This document shows, piece after piece, positions 44,041-56,860 of a stretch of DNA of 64,000 nt. The stretch's first letter is position 1, and each line of letters opens with the position of its first letter. Made by a program: the position numbers and the translations under genes. Source of the stretch: Cryptomeria japonica (lineage: Eukaryota > Streptophyta > Pinopsida > Cupressales > Cupressaceae); the NCBI RefSeq assembly GCF_030272615.1, contig NC_081408.1, forward strand, positions 609,682,173-609,746,172, given 5' to 3'. The notes beneath the pieces were generated by a model that had not been told where the DNA came from, ran no database searches, and saw nothing but the letters and a program-made list of their open reading frames with translations.

Positions 44041-46500
44041 AATTTACATCTTTCTCATTTTCGATCTCCAAATTTCATGCACACAAGCTTTGAGTCGTAA
44101 CAAGAGAAATTAGAGTGTGAGAGAACATCAATGAACATGTCATGTCAAGGATCATGCACTTGCTTGCTAAAGTGTTTACTCCCTAAGTAGTTCAAAATTG
44201 ACATTGTCCCATTTTCTAACCTTCATCTAGTCCTAGGGAGGAGATTTATTTTGATCATCCTCACCAAAAATTAAAATTGTTTATGCAAAATATTTCTTCT
44301 TATTTATTTTCTCCATGCATGAGATCTCCTGTTTTGATTAAATTTGGATGATGATGTTGATAATAATAATGTGGATGCTAATGATCCGTCTGAATTTGTT
44401 GAGATTCATCATTAGAGCATGGTCCTTATTTGGCATGGTGGTATATCCATCTATGTACTAGATTTTGCTCATTTAACATCTTGTCCACCATCTCTAAATG
44501 TTATTAAGAAAGATTAGGAGTGTATGATTTTCTAGACTAGATTCACTCATGTAACTGATTCTTTTGTGTATTTTCTTACATGTAATGTGTTCCCCATGAT
44601 ATGTTGCTTGGAATGTCTTTGTATTTTGTTAAGCTCTCTTTGGTTAACCCTTGTTGCTTTAGTGGCACAAGCTAATGAAGGGATCAATTCTGTTGTGACA
44701 TTCCTCTATTTTGTATCTCATTTCTCTTAAATGTCATTTATATGTGTCATAAATTTGATCTTGTTATAAATTTGATTTTATGTTGTCTACTTGGTGATGA
44801 TGCTAAGCATTGAGATAAATTTTTGGCTCTTCCATGTTGACCCAAATAGACATGTCATTCACCTTACATGCATTTCTTCCATTGGGCTCATAGTTCCACT
44901 ACCTTTGGGGGATGACGTCAATTAATCAATCAATCATTCTTGATATACATGATTTATTTGATGTGCATGTTGACCCCAAATAGAAGACCCCTTATGTGCT
45001 CTATTTTGTGTTTTGTGAACCATCACCTTTGGTTTTCCTATGCTTGGGGACATTTCATTGTTGATGTGCTTGTGTTTTGGATGTATGTATGCTACCTTAT
45101 AGTAGTTTCTCCTGATAATGTAAATGTAATCACTTTAACATGGTGTCACACACTCTACTATTTATTACACTTTATGCACACGTCATAAGGTTTGGTTTGT
45201 ACACTTTGATCACACACCATGATATGCTTGTTGTAGACTATATCACCCATTGTGCAGTCAATTTTTGTTTGACTTCCTTTACAAGATGAGGCTTTGTTTT
45301 GTAATATTTGTGCTTAGTGCACACTAGAACACCCATTTTATAGTTGAGTGTTTTATTAGATTATTTAGTAGATGAAGGTTTTTCTTTGTATTCTCTATTT
45401 AGGTTACCATGACTCATAGTAAGCAATTTCTTACTAATCCAAGAAGTCATGTCTTTTTCACATGGCTCATAGAAAGAAATTCCTTACTAGACCTAGAAGC
45501 CATATTCTTTTTTTCTCTCTTCTCTGCTCCATTTGTTTAATCATTGTTACTCCTTTTATCTTCATGTTTTAGATCGATAAGATCCCATAGCCTTGGGGTC
45601 TTGGTGGTTCTTGTCTCTTTAATGTTTTAATGAATGTCTTATGATTCTATCATATACTTTACCAAGAATATGAGCATAAGTTCACACTTATGCTAAATTG
45701 GGGCCTAAATTAAGTGTTGTAAATTATATCCTCATACAATTTCTTGCTCATTGGGGTCTTACTTTAGTCATTTTTCCTTCTTTCCTTAATTATGTCTAAG
45801 CTCAATATAATGTTAGATACATGGCATCTTCTTTCTCCTCTTGCTTCTTGACTTTTTGCTAGTCTAAAAGTAATTGGCTAGGGTACCCTACTAATCCTTG
45901 AATTGGGTGCTAGGAAACATAGTCTAGAAAAAGGGGCCCAATTTTGAGCGAGCCCTCTAATGGTTGAAAAAAAATGAGCAAGAAAAGATACCTAATGTTG
46001 CCCTTCTTCATAATTTTTAACACATTTCATGAGGTTAGGCATAAGATAAATTCTTAGTCCCTCATTTAAAACATCATTGACCAAAGAATGTAATTCACAT
46101 CAAGCATTTTAATTGAGCAACCAATCAAGCATCAGTAAGGTAATGAAGGAGAGGTCAAGTATTCAAATTTTCAATCATTCAAGATGGTATTAATGATCAA
46201 ATTTATGTGAAGACATGAGGGTGTGTGCACCAAGATGGGGTGCAAAAAGGTGGACACACCCCCAAAAAAGGTTGGTTAAACATAAAATGTGCATGGGTTA
46301 TTCCAAATTTTAAAAACCCCGTATGCATTTAGGCTCATTTTGCTGAGCCTAAATGAAGCAAAACCATGTTTAGGGTTTTTATAATACTAAATGCGTATGC
46401 ATTTTAGTTTTCAAAACCTTGCATACATTTTACTGTCAATATTTTTTTTTAACTGTGGCCAACTGGGTCATTTTCACCCGCAACCGCAAGAAAAGCACTT
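44041..46500. other. Non-coding sequence, no feature recognised
   Basis: No gene is supported; frames such as 44,940-45,188 lack domains. A short imperfect tandem duplication of about 52 bp lies at 45,413-45,515 (ACTCATAGTAAGCAATTTCTTACTA / GGCTCATAGAAAGAAATTCCTTACTA region). Sequence style resembles gypsy 3' noncoding DNA but no LTR or PPT was found. Confidence 0.5.
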
Positions 46501-46719
46501 TGAGGGTTTTAAACAACAAAATACACAAATAGGGTTCTCAAAATAAAACACAACAACAATGGAAAGAGGTATGAGCAATTTTTTTCATCGATTTTATGCA
46601 TTTGATAAATTATATTCTTAATTACAATGTAAATTCACTATTTATTATTATTATTTTCATTTTTTGTTATGAATGCATATCAGATTCTGAAAATAATGCC
46701 CCCTAGCAAGACACACCTC

Positions 46720-47270
46720 TTGTAAACTTAGGGAAAAACCCACTGAATAACCTAAGGGAGAACCCACAACTAAACCCTGAAGATACAAACCCTCTAGCTC
46801 CTCCAGTAGATCATTTACAAGCTACATGGGAGGATTTGATAAACTAGTTAACACGAAATAGTGCCAAAATAACTAGATTGGTGAATAGACTAAAGGAATT
46901 CAAGCATGAGCATCATGCATCCCTTTCCACAACCCTAGAATCATTGGATAGTAGTGCCAATGAAGTTTCCAATCAAATTATAAAATGGGAAGCTATAGGG
47001 ATCAATGCCATTCTTTTTATGCTAGTGGGTTGTCATATAATGAAGTTAAAAAAAAACATAAGTAAAACACAAATATTTGCTCTTTTTATTGATCCCAAAA
47101 TGGGTGAGACCTTACCTCTTAATTCAAAGAGGTTTCCTATACACTGGTGTAGCCATTTGGTGATGAAAAATGCTTTTTGTGATAGGTGGTGGATGGTATT
47201 TGACCAACCACCTTGTAATAATTTTGAGGTTCCATTATATTTTTTGAGGAAACTATATTAAGAGTTTATT
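46720..47270 (+). pseudogene. Unrecognised ORF remnant, gag-like composition
   Basis: One frame reads KLRENPLNNLRENPQLNPED (about 46,727), two stops, then VNRLKEFKHEHHASLSTTLE and SANEVSNQIIKWEAIGINA up to a stop at 47,261. The first part is Asn/Pro-rich and the second a charged helix, a composition seen at the N-terminus of retroelement or plant-transposon proteins. No zinc knuckle, RT or transposase motif. The frame contains two in-frame stops upstream of 46,878, so it is decayed. Confidence 0.4.
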
Positions 47271-47399
47271 TTCAATGAGAAACCAAACTATTTTGATATG
47301 AGAGAGTTCCATGCTAGAGGTGGAGGCTCTACCCAAGATAGGCCTGGAGCCTGGTGGGTACTAAACCCCCAAAGTTGCATCCCCCTAGCACCAAAACCT

Positions 47400-47810
47400 A
47401 TGGTCCATGTCACGACCCCCTCTCTAAGTCTCCCAATCACTCTCTATATACTTCTCCCTCCCTCCCTCCTTATCCCTTCCTTTCTCTTTTTTCTTATCTC
47501 TTTCATTTTCTCTCTCCCTCCCCTCTCTTAGTCATCACCTCTCCCACCCTTGTATAGGGTTTAGGGAATTGAGAGTATGATATATGATTTAGGTATAGGG
47601 TTGAGGAGATATAGAGTTTATGGTTGAGGGTATTGGCATGGATTTTGGTGTACAAGATTGATGGTACAGGGTTTACAGTATATAGGGTTGAGGGTATTGT
47701 CCATATTGATACTCTCTCTCTCTCTCTCATATCTCTTTATCTCCCCCTTATTACCCTCATATACATCTCCCTCCCCTACTCTCTATTCCTCTCTCATTTA
47801 CCTATTAATG
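47400..47810. repeat. CT-rich low-complexity tracts
   Basis: Pyrimidine-rich runs at 47,420-47,550 and 47,710-47,800 surround a segment of GTATAGGGTT variants (47,560-47,700: TATAGGGTTTAGGG, TATAGGGTTGAGG, ACAGGGTTTACAG). Open frames over them are artefacts of composition. Confidence 0.85.
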
Positions 47811-48140
47811 CCCAATACAATTGAGAGATTTAATGAATCCATGGGAAGTGGTTAAGCCATGCCACAAACCTAATCATTGTATTGCATAACACAAGGAGAC
47901 CAAGAGCACACACCTTGCAACAATCCCCCCAACACAAGTGAGGGGTTTGAACTCATGACCTAGGCTCTAATACAACTTGTTAGAAATATGGTTTTCATTT
48001 TACCAAAAGATTGACCTATTAATGCATAATACAATTGTGGCATTTAATTAATCCATGAGATAAGCCATATCGCTAACCCAAGCACTACATAACACAACAA
48101 AAGGAGACCAAGGTCACACACCATGCAAAAATGTTTATAA
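47803..48140. repeat. Tandem duplication of ~210 bp, LTR-like sequence
   Basis: CCTATTAATGCCCAATACAATTG at 47,803 recurs as CCTATTAATGCATAATACAATTG at 48,013. Both are followed by an (A)TTTAAT.AATCCATG, AAGCCAT and CATAACACAA...GGAGACCAAG series. The first unit continues into AACCCCTCACTTGTG-type sequence (minus strand) ending near TTGTTAGAAATATGG. It looks like decayed LTR material; no element boundaries found. Confidence 0.65.
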
Positions 48141-48880
48141 AGCTTGCAAGATATAGTGACTCTATTGGTGTTTGGTCCTATATGGGGAATAGGGTTTATA
48201 AATGTCACTGCTTTTCAATTTTTGGTTATTCTTTAATGTATATTTGTAGTTCGAGTGGGCGATTTCTTGAAAGTATGGAATTTTATAGATAAGATTTTGT
48301 AGCTTGGATGTTTTAGTATTTTTTATATTGAACATATGATGTTGCGAGATGACACAAGTTTAATGGCAATTAGGATTTGATTATGCAAAAATTTTTGATG
48401 ATGATGTAAACTTCTTGATATATTAATTAAATCTATTACTATTACCAATTAAAAAAAATCAATTATTATAGAATATTATATTTTGAATTAAATTTTTTTC
48501 TTTTATTACTATCTTCTCTAGATAAAAATTATTAGATATTCTATATTTCTTTTTTAATTTATTCTAATTCTTCTTCTTATATTAAGCATTAATTTTCATT
48601 ATATTAAATTTTATTTTAATTATTTATGTCTTCTTATAGAATTAAAAATAATAATTAAAGATATTAGAATAAATTTAATATATAATTTTTTTCTTGTTAA
48701 AATTGTATTTATTGTAGAATAAATTATATTTTTATTTACATAGTAAAATAAATTGCAAGATAAAACCTAAACTCAAAGTTTAAAATGAGCGAGCAAGAGA
48801 GAGAGAAACCAACTTTTGATTACTCATTTCATGCCAATAATTTGAGGATATCATTTTTCCTTGATGACTTATGCTTAGGA
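48141..48880. other. AT-rich DNA, nothing recognised
   Basis: Very AT-rich from about 48,410. No ORF, repeat unit or terminal structure seen. Confidence 0.7.
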
Positions 48881-48889
48881 TAGCATGTC

Positions 48890-49695
48890 ATTTGATTATT
48901 CTCTCGATCTCTATCTCTCTCCCCTATCTATATCCCCTTAACTCTCCCTATACCTCTCTTCCCCCACTATCATTCTCATTATATCTATCCATCTCCCTCT
49001 CTCCATATTGCTCCCCTTTTAATATCTCTCTACTAATATATCCCCCCCCCTCTCTCTCTCTATTTATATACATCTTTCTCCCTCTCTATATCTATCTCTA
49101 TATCTCTCACACACACATTCCCTATCTATATCTATATATCTCTCTCACACATAGTTATGTACACTCCTTATCTCTATCTCTCTCTTCTACACTCCTCTAC
49201 TTAATCTATTCTACACTCTTTGTATTACTCTCTACCTCTCTATGTATCACTTCCTATATCTTTATCTTTTTATCTCTCTATCTACCCCTATCATTATTTC
49301 CCTCTTTCTATATCTATTTCTCCTTCTCCTCTTTCTCTCTCCTTCCATCTCTCCCTCTCTCTCTCACCCCATCTCTATTTGGCTAGTTATATCTATTCCA
49401 TCTGTCATTTCTATCCCTATCTCTTCATATTTATATCCATATATATATCCCTCTCCACCTCCTTCTATCCTTATTTGTCCCTCTCTCCCATATCACTCTC
49501 TATTTTTATATCTCTTTGCTTTTCCTCTCTCTAAAATATATACACTACATGTTTCTTCCTCCACATCTCTATCTCTATCTCTCTCTTCCTCTCTATAAAA
49601 ATTTCTCTATATTACTTGTCTTTGTCACCTTCTTCTTCTCTCACCCTTTTCTCCTCTATCTCTATCTCCATACATCCCCCCCCCCCTCCATCTAT
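48890..49695. repeat. Pyrimidine-rich degenerate microsatellite (CTCTATCTC-type)
   Basis: About 800 bp of C/T-rich DNA with CTCTCT, TCTATATC, CACACA and poly-C (49,042-49,050; 49,678-49,686) stretches. It borders repeat R3 at 49,700. The open frames at 48,871-49,598 translate to Ser/Leu/Tyr/Pro repeats and are rejected as genes. Confidence 0.9.
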
Positions 49696-49699
49696 ATAA

Positions 49700-50870
49700 T
49701 ATTTGAGTGATATAAAAAATAATTATTGCAATGCTAAATTAAAAATAAAAATGAGATGGAATGTATACTTAATGTTTGGAATAAATAATTATTGCAATGC
49801 TAAATTAAAAAAAAAAATGAGATGGAATGTGTACTTAATGTTTGGAATAATAAAGAAGAATAAATTTAATGTAAAACTAGATTCCCCTTGTCTAGAAATA
49901 GAAAAATAGATGTTCTCATTATGATTGTTGTTTGGAAGTGGAGGCTTGATCTTCTCTACGAGTCAATTCTATTACTACTGATTAATTATATGATACACAA
50001 TTATATTCCTTTACACATAACCATTATATAGTTCACTATATTATTTTGTTATGCAATTTATTCTATTTTCTACTCTTTGTTGTTTGATAAAAATACTTTT
50101 GACAAATCATTGATTCATAAGAATTACATTTGCCTACGTTAACTCCATTTATTTCTTAACAAAATTTATAATCATACAAAAAATTCAAGATAAAAATATT
50201 CAAGTATAAAAATATTATAAAACAATTTAATGTAAAATTAAAATTATTTACAGTATCTTAAAATAAAATATTACTAAAAAATCAGTTTATTTAATTTTTT
50301 TTAAAAATATTAACTTTAATATCTTTAAATATCAAAATTATGATAATAGCTAGTGAAATAGATATTAAATAGTTGAATAGTAAGGAATATGGTAAAGATA
50401 TAAAATAGAAATTGTATTGTTTTATATAAAATTATGAGACAAACACTTACATGATCATTATTTTATACCAACTCATGAGACACACACTTACATGATCAAT
50501 TTCAAATTATTGACATAATTCATGTTATAGACATGTAAATGATGTTGAGTTCAAATCTTCTACAATACCCAAAAACAATTAGATGATCAACTTCCATTAA
50601 AATCACTAGAAAATCTCTTATACATGGTCTAGAAAAAGAAGACTATCTTTTGACATAGATTGAACAAACATCTTATACATGATCAATTTAAATTTAATGA
50701 CACAATTCATGTTATAGGCATCCAAATGATGCTGAATTCAAATCTTCTACAATACCCAAAAACACTTAAATAATTTATTTTTCTTGTAGATGGCCTGGAA
50801 AAAGAAAATTATTTGTTAGCACAGACTAAACAGAAGAAACGATGATTTTCCGACTTGGGTTTTCCATGTA
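49700..50870 (-). repeat. AT-rich downstream repeat, unit R3 (inverted relative to R1/R2)
   Basis: On the minus strand it contains the R1 landmarks (reverse complements of AGAGTAGAGAATA.AATAAATT, ATTCTTATGAATCAAT and GATCATGTAAGTGTTTGTCTCAT). On the plus strand it matches R4 directly (TTTGGAAGTGGAGGCTTGATCTTCTCTA at 49,931 and 54,500). It has an internal short duplication of ATAATTATTGCAATGCTAAATT (49,720 and 49,783). The right end, ACAGAAGAAACGATG, equals the ankyrin-proximal end of R4. Confidence 0.75.
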
Positions 50871-52660
50871 TAAAATATGGTATTTCATTTGTGACTATGT
50901 CTTCTTGTTTATTTGGCATTTGCTATTTCATGTTTATGTGCTTATTTGGTGAATTTGATACATTTCTAAAAGGTTTATAAATTATGAGAAATGTTTAGAA
51001 TCTATGGGAATATTTATTCACCTCCTCTCTCATTATTACATTCCTTTCAACCAATCCAACAATTATAGATATGGATGATAGTACATTTGGTCCTCCTTTT
51101 GTTAGGATTAAAGTTCCATCAAACTTGTAAATCCCATTCTATTAATTTGTTATAATATCCCAGTCTATGTGTCTCCAGGTACCTATATTTTATTATAAAA
51201 TAATTTCTAATAATATTCCACATATAGTTTATAATTTCATTAATAAAACATGAAGGGATTCATTGTCTATAGTATTGATTACATATGGTAAGATTAATTA
51301 TCACTTCAAATTGGGTACTTGGAAAGGAGGGAAATGAAAACATTTATATTTCATATAGGTGACCATTGGCTTCTCCAAGTTGTGTTCTTGAAAAGGAGGG
51401 AGAAGGCATCTTTTGGGATGTAAAAGTGGATGAATTTACACATTTGAGAGGGAATTTCAAGTATTTGTACATTTTGTTTTCCATGTTTTATCATGGAATA
51501 TGCACATTTTATTTCTAGAACACACAATGATATCCTTTTTCTAATATTTCTAAGTTAGAGCCTTGAGATGATGGTAAGGTAATCTATTTTGGTTGTTTCA
51601 TTGAGATTTTATATATTAATAGGTGTTGTTATATTGGAGAAAATAAAAGAGTTAAGGAAGTGTTTTTTAACAAAAAAAAATTAAGAAGATAATTTATACT
51701 TGGCCTCTCTTCTTGGCGGAGTTTTTTCCTAAAAGGTTTTCTCAACATAATTATTTTGCAATATATCTAAAATATCATCTTGTTTGTTAATTAATGTTGT
51801 TGATTTAAATTGTAGTGATGGTATACTACAATTAAGAGAACTTAATTGAATGCTATTTCGTGAAAAAAAATACTTATGATTCATATTTGGTAGGATAGGA
51901 TATGATGTTTCATTATTTTATTTTACTCTGTATATATTTAATAATGTATAATATAATTTAAAGTGTTTATATAGATAGAACAATGTCATGTATGGGTATA
52001 TTAGGCATAAAATTATCAACTCTTCACTAAGTATATATTCATCAATATAACACTTCATGGATGAAGTATGATCAATATAAGACTCATGAACAACTGTATT
52101 GTATTTAAATGGTAAGGAGGAGCATTGAATATAGAAATGAGATATCTATATACACACAAACACATTCATACATATTTTTTTAGACTACATCCTCATTCGT
52201 AGCATAAAAATCATGAAAATATGAAGGATCAAAAGATTATATGTGATGAAAGATAGAAAATTATCAAAATTTCAAATATTTGCATGTAGCTCAAATAAGG
52301 AAAAATACCTATAAGGAAATGTAAGTTAAGATTGTTCTAGTGTATAATCTATTGGCATAAAAATATGTTTTAATATGTATATCCAAACCATATGCAAGTT
52401 ACAATGGTCATATGCTCATAAAAATATTTAAACCCTAATGAGTCTAAAAATAAAAGATAACATTACAAGTAACTCAAATTTTAATACTTAAAGAAAAAGA
52501 ACAACCTTAGAGATGTAAGAATAATTAGTTTCACCAAAAATTTAAAGAAAACATAGTATTTAATCCTAATATTTATCAATACTAATTAAATAATTGCATA
52601 CAACTTTAAAATAATAAATTCTAAATTAAAATAATAATAACTTGGAGTGATATAATAATT
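50871..52660. other. AT-rich DNA, no gene recognised
   Basis: No supported ORF. A degraded A-rich sequence without LTR, TIR or pol remnants that I could identify. Confidence 0.6.
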
Positions 52661-54325
52661 TTATATATTTTAATGGCGAGCAAGAGTAGAGGAGGTGTTT
52701 GTAGTAGGGAATTTGAGGGTGTTGTTGAGACAGATAATGATGGTGAAAATGACCGAAATGTTTTGCGTTTGTAGGTTGGTTGGGGCTAGGCTTGTGGTTT
52801 GCCCAATTTTTTTGTGTGGTTTTGGAGGAGGGACTTGCTTTCTCTTGTTCAGTTTTTTTTGGTGGTTGTCTAAACTAGGAGGGAAGTTTATATTTCCCTT
52901 GTGTTTCCTTGTTCTATAATGCTAGGTTGTATTGCCCTCTCTATGCCCTATTCTATGTTTTAGGGTTTTTGTGGTTATTGATGTGGGTATGGTGTCACTT
53001 AGTACTTTATGTTGAGGTTTTGGTTGTGATTGTATTCTTTCTTGGTTCATGTTTTCTACTGAGGCTTTGACCCTCTCCTTACTTGGGTTGTTTGTGATTG
53101 AAGGATTGTTGGTGATGGGTATGCGTCTCTTTTCTTTGTAATGCTTGGATAGGTTTTCCTCCATATGACCTATTTTGGGTTAGTGGATCATTCTAATTCT
53201 TGTTCTAGGAATGAAGATTTTTTGATCATTATGTTGAGGGTTTTGACATGTCAGTGTGTATTTTTGGGTGGTGGTCGCTAATACCCTTGGGTACAAGGTG
53301 TATGTTATCTTGTGGACCATCCTACCTCAAGAGTTTTATGGATCCTTCTGGAGTTTGTATGAGGAGTAGACCTCTTCCTTTCTGGTGGTAGTGTGTGTTA
53401 TTAGGCTCACGGAAATTATCACCCTATTCTTGGTGAGTAGGCTTCTATTTTTTTCTTGGTCTGGCGGATATTCATTTAGAAGCCTAGGATTTAGTCTATG
53501 CCCTCGTAGGCTTCTAAGGCTACTTTTCTAGGTGCTAATTGTGAGTCCTCCATTTTTATTGTGGGTATGGAGTTTTTTTCGCTCTATGGAGATTTTACCT
53601 AGTATATTTAAGGCACTATGGAGATTGGTTGCGTTGAAGTCTTTCTTCGCATTGTGATTATAACTTACTATTGCAAGTTTGGTAAGTTCTTTGTTACAAC
53701 TACTCCTATTGAGGTGGGGGGTTATAACAAGGCTTTCTTATTGAATGTGCATGATGATTCCTATGTGGAGTCCCTTTCTTACTTCTTTGTTGTCAATGGG
53801 CCTATTGAGGTGGTCTTGGATACTGTGTTTAGAGGGTTATTTTGGTTAATGGTATTGTTGATAACATATCTATTGAGGTGATCCATGTTGTGTTGTTTGC
53901 AGGAATTTTTAATAAAGAGTTTGTGATCACAAGGTCATTGGGCATCTCCTATTTTTTGTGGTCTTCTTTCTTGTTCAAGAAGATCTTTATTTAAGGTGGC
54001 TGTATAAGCAAAAGGTCGTGGGAAGCCTTTAAAAACCCGCTACTCATTGACTATTCGCTTGGCTGATTTGGCTCTTGTGCTAAGTGGCTTTTCAAGAAGA
54101 TAGTTTGGGATTCCTCCCTAAACCTCTCTATTTTCACTATGTAATTTTGTTATGTTGGGACCCCTTTTCCTACTGGTTTGATGCTCTCACCAAAAGTATC
54201 TTTTCAAAAAATGGTTTTTCCTTTTTGATTTTTGTGATCTTGGTGATCTCATTGAATGGGAGTTCCCCTCTTTTGTGTGCTTTGTTGGTGATTATGTAAC
54301 GGTTTTCACTTCTCCTAATTTTATC
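52661..54325. other. GT-rich segment of unknown origin between AT-rich repeats
   Basis: Base composition changes abruptly: the plus strand is rich in G and T (TTGTGTGGTTTTGGAGGAGG; GGTTATTTTGG) between sharply AT-rich flanks. The flanks resemble each other (ACTTGGAGTGATATAATAATT near 52,640; ACTTGGAGCAATATAAATTAA near 54,340). Open frames (52,695-52,919; 53,618-53,881; 54,084-54,299) lie in different frames and show no motif. It may be a decayed insertion; family not recognised. Confidence 0.45.
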
Positions 54326-54334
54326 TAATTAGAA

Positions 54335-55430
54335 CAACTTGGAGCAATATAAATTAAATAGCTGCAATGGTAAATATAAAATTAAAATGAGATTGATTAT
54401 GTACTTAACATTTGGAGTAATAGAGAAGAATAAATTTGATTTAACATCGGATTCCACTTGTGTAGGAATAGAAAAATAGATCTTCTCATTGTGATTATTG
54501 TTTGGAAGTGGAGGCTTGATCTTCTCTAGGAGTCGATTCTATGACTATGAATTAATTGTATGATACATTTTTATATTCCTCAACACATAACTTTCATTTT
54601 GTGCAACTAATTCTTATGTTATACAATTTATTATGATCTCTACTCTTTGTTTCTTGTTAAAAATGCTTTGGACAAATCATTGATTCATAAGAATTACATT
54701 TGTCTATATAAATTAATTGATTTAACAAACTTTATAATCATAAGAACGATTGAAGATAGAACTTTTTAACTATACAAGTATTATAAAATAATTTAGTGTA
54801 AAATTAAAATTCTTTACAATATCTTAAATAAAATATTACTAAAAATAATTATTTTATTTAATATTTTAAAAAATTATTAATTTTAATATTTTTAAATACC
54901 AAATTATAATAATAATAAACTAGTCAAATAGATATCAAATAGTGGAATAGTGAAGACTCATAAAGATATTAAATATCAATTGAACTATTTTATATAAACT
55001 CACTAGACAAACACTTACATGATCACTATTTTATATAAACTCATGAGACAAAGACTTACATGATCAATTTCAATTTAATGACATAATTTATATTATAGAC
55101 ATCTAAGCTGAGTTCAAATCTTCTAAAATACCTGAAAACAATTAGATGATCAATTTCAGTTCAAATCTTCTAAAATACCTGAAAACAATTAGATGATCAA
55201 TTTCAGTTCAAATCACTGCAACATCTCTTATAGATGGTGTGGAAAAAACGGACTGTTTGTTGACACAGATTAAACTGACATCTTCTACATAAGCAATTTC
55301 AATTTAATGACATAATTGCACTACATAAAAAACATAAAACACTTAGATGATCAATTTCTGTTCGAATCACTTGTCATCTCTTCGTTTGCACAGAAGAAAC
55401 GAAGTTATTCTCAAAAGCCCTGGTCGGATG
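54335..55430 (-). repeat. AT-rich downstream repeat, unit R4 (adjacent to ankyrin copy 2)
   Basis: This is the counterpart of R1 directly downstream (on the minus strand) of ankyrin copy 2. It contains a short exact tandem duplication at about 55,105-55,210 (TTCAAATCTTCTAAAATACC...GATGATCAATTTCAG, period about 53 bp). No ORF. Confidence 0.75.
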
Positions 55431-55432
55431 AG

Positions 55433-56860
55433 CTAGGAGACTCGAAAACCGATGGCATTATGCAACACCGCAAGTATCACACTAATGACAATGGGGGCCA
55501 ACAAAAACATTGCACCAAAGAAGAAAACTGCCAACTTATAATTGTCTTTCCTGAGCTGTAGAAATATGGCCAAGGAAAATGAAATCATCATGCTGTAGAG
55601 TGCCATTGATAAGACAGCTGCCAAACTCCGATGGCGACGGAAAAAGGTTGCGTAGGCTAGAAGGATTGCTGCTGCCATTGAAAAGCAAAATGCCAGCCAA
55701 TCGAAGAATACAAAACCTTGGAAATAAATCTGGGCGGACAAGGCCCTCTTCTCCTTGTCATCATGTGCTGGCATGGTGAAGGCCGCCTGAAATGTGACCG
55801 TTGCAATCAATATGGCAAATACAGAAAGACTGTTGATTTTTGTCGAATATTTTTCATCACATGGAAATTGATTTGATGTTTCTCTTGTCTGGTTTGCCAT
55901 TGCCGCCTCCACTCCTATGATCCCATTCTTGCGGCTGAGGAACCACCAAATCTGCAGCAAGGTCAATGCGGTTAAATCATAAGGCTTCCATATAAAACTA
56001 TATTGAAAGAAAAATAACTGGCAAGTGAAGTTAATAAAATGTTTTACGCACTGCAAAGTAGGGAGACAATGGTTCTTCTTCGAACTTTTGATTTGCTATG
56101 TCTATCGGAGTGTATCCATTTTTGTCAGCTATATTAATTACCCACTTTAGCATTTTCAACAGCGTAGTGGAGAGCAGTTTTACCGTCTTCATCTCTTATT
56201 TCAACACAGTCTTCTGCAAACCCGAGTATGCATCTCACAATATCCGTGTGTCCTTGCTGTGCTGCTAAGTGAAGTGCAGTCTGTTGTTTGATTTTATCCT
56301 TTGTAAACGCAGAAGAAGTATCACACTGCAACAGCTTATGAACAATACTCTTGCTACACCCATATAAGGCTGCCATATGCAGTGGTGTCCTCCCCAAAAA
56401 GTAATCCGCCAGTTTGCAGAGCCGAGGGGCTTTTTTTATTAGTGTCCTAGCTGCCTCTGAAGGAAAGGAACTCATAAAACGATGGATGATAATGAGAGAC
56501 AAGTGTTGAAACCAGTTAGACATACTAAAACAAAAAACTTAAAAATCTCTTCTAAGTTGCATTCAATAGTACCTTCTTTCTGATAGAACAAGGCGTGGTG
56601 CAAGCATGTCTGGCCGTCAAATCTTGCGTAGCAACGAGGATCTCTGTTAATTAACAATAACAGTTTGAGTGAATTCCAACGGCCATAGGTGGCTGCTGTG
56701 AAGAGGGGAGACTCGCCTTTGTTGTTGCAAATGCCTGCGAGCTCTGCATCAGCTGTGATTAACATTTCCATGATTTGGGCATCATCTCCTCCTTTCAGCG
56801 CCTCGTGCAAAGCGCTGTTCTCCTCTTCATTCTGAGCTCTCAAGAAAATTATGGTCAAGT
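55433..56860 (-). pseudogene. Ankyrin-repeat/PGG membrane protein gene, copy 2 (ACD6-like)
   Basis: Exon 1 remnant (about 56,850-56,573) begins at FLRAQNEEENSALHEALKGG; the start codon and first ~70 codons are deleted compared with copy 1. Exon 2 (56,456-56,052) has good repeats: GRTPLHMAALYGCSKSIVHK, QQTALHLAAQQGHTDIVRCI and DEDGKTALHYAVENAK, then a 32-bp deletion that shifts the frame before NIADKNGY-type sequence. Exon 3 (55,951-55,433) is intact: IWWFLSRKNGIIGVEA, NSLSVFAILIATVTFQAAFT and about four hydrophobic helices ending LHNAIGFRVS, a complete PGG domain (PF13962). Intron 2 is only 100 bp. Exon junctions are inferred from GT/AG sites shared with copy 1. Confidence 0.9.

Noticed and set aside
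44940-45188. 82-codon ORF as a membrane protein gene
   Set aside because: Hydrophobic composition follows T-rich DNA; no family motif or supporting context.
47298-47557. Pro/Ser-rich ORFs
   Set aside because: Run into the CT-rich tract; no independent support.
48871-49598. Ser/Leu/Tyr-rich plus-strand frames up to 171 codons
   Set aside because: Low-complexity pyrimidine tract; composition explains openness.
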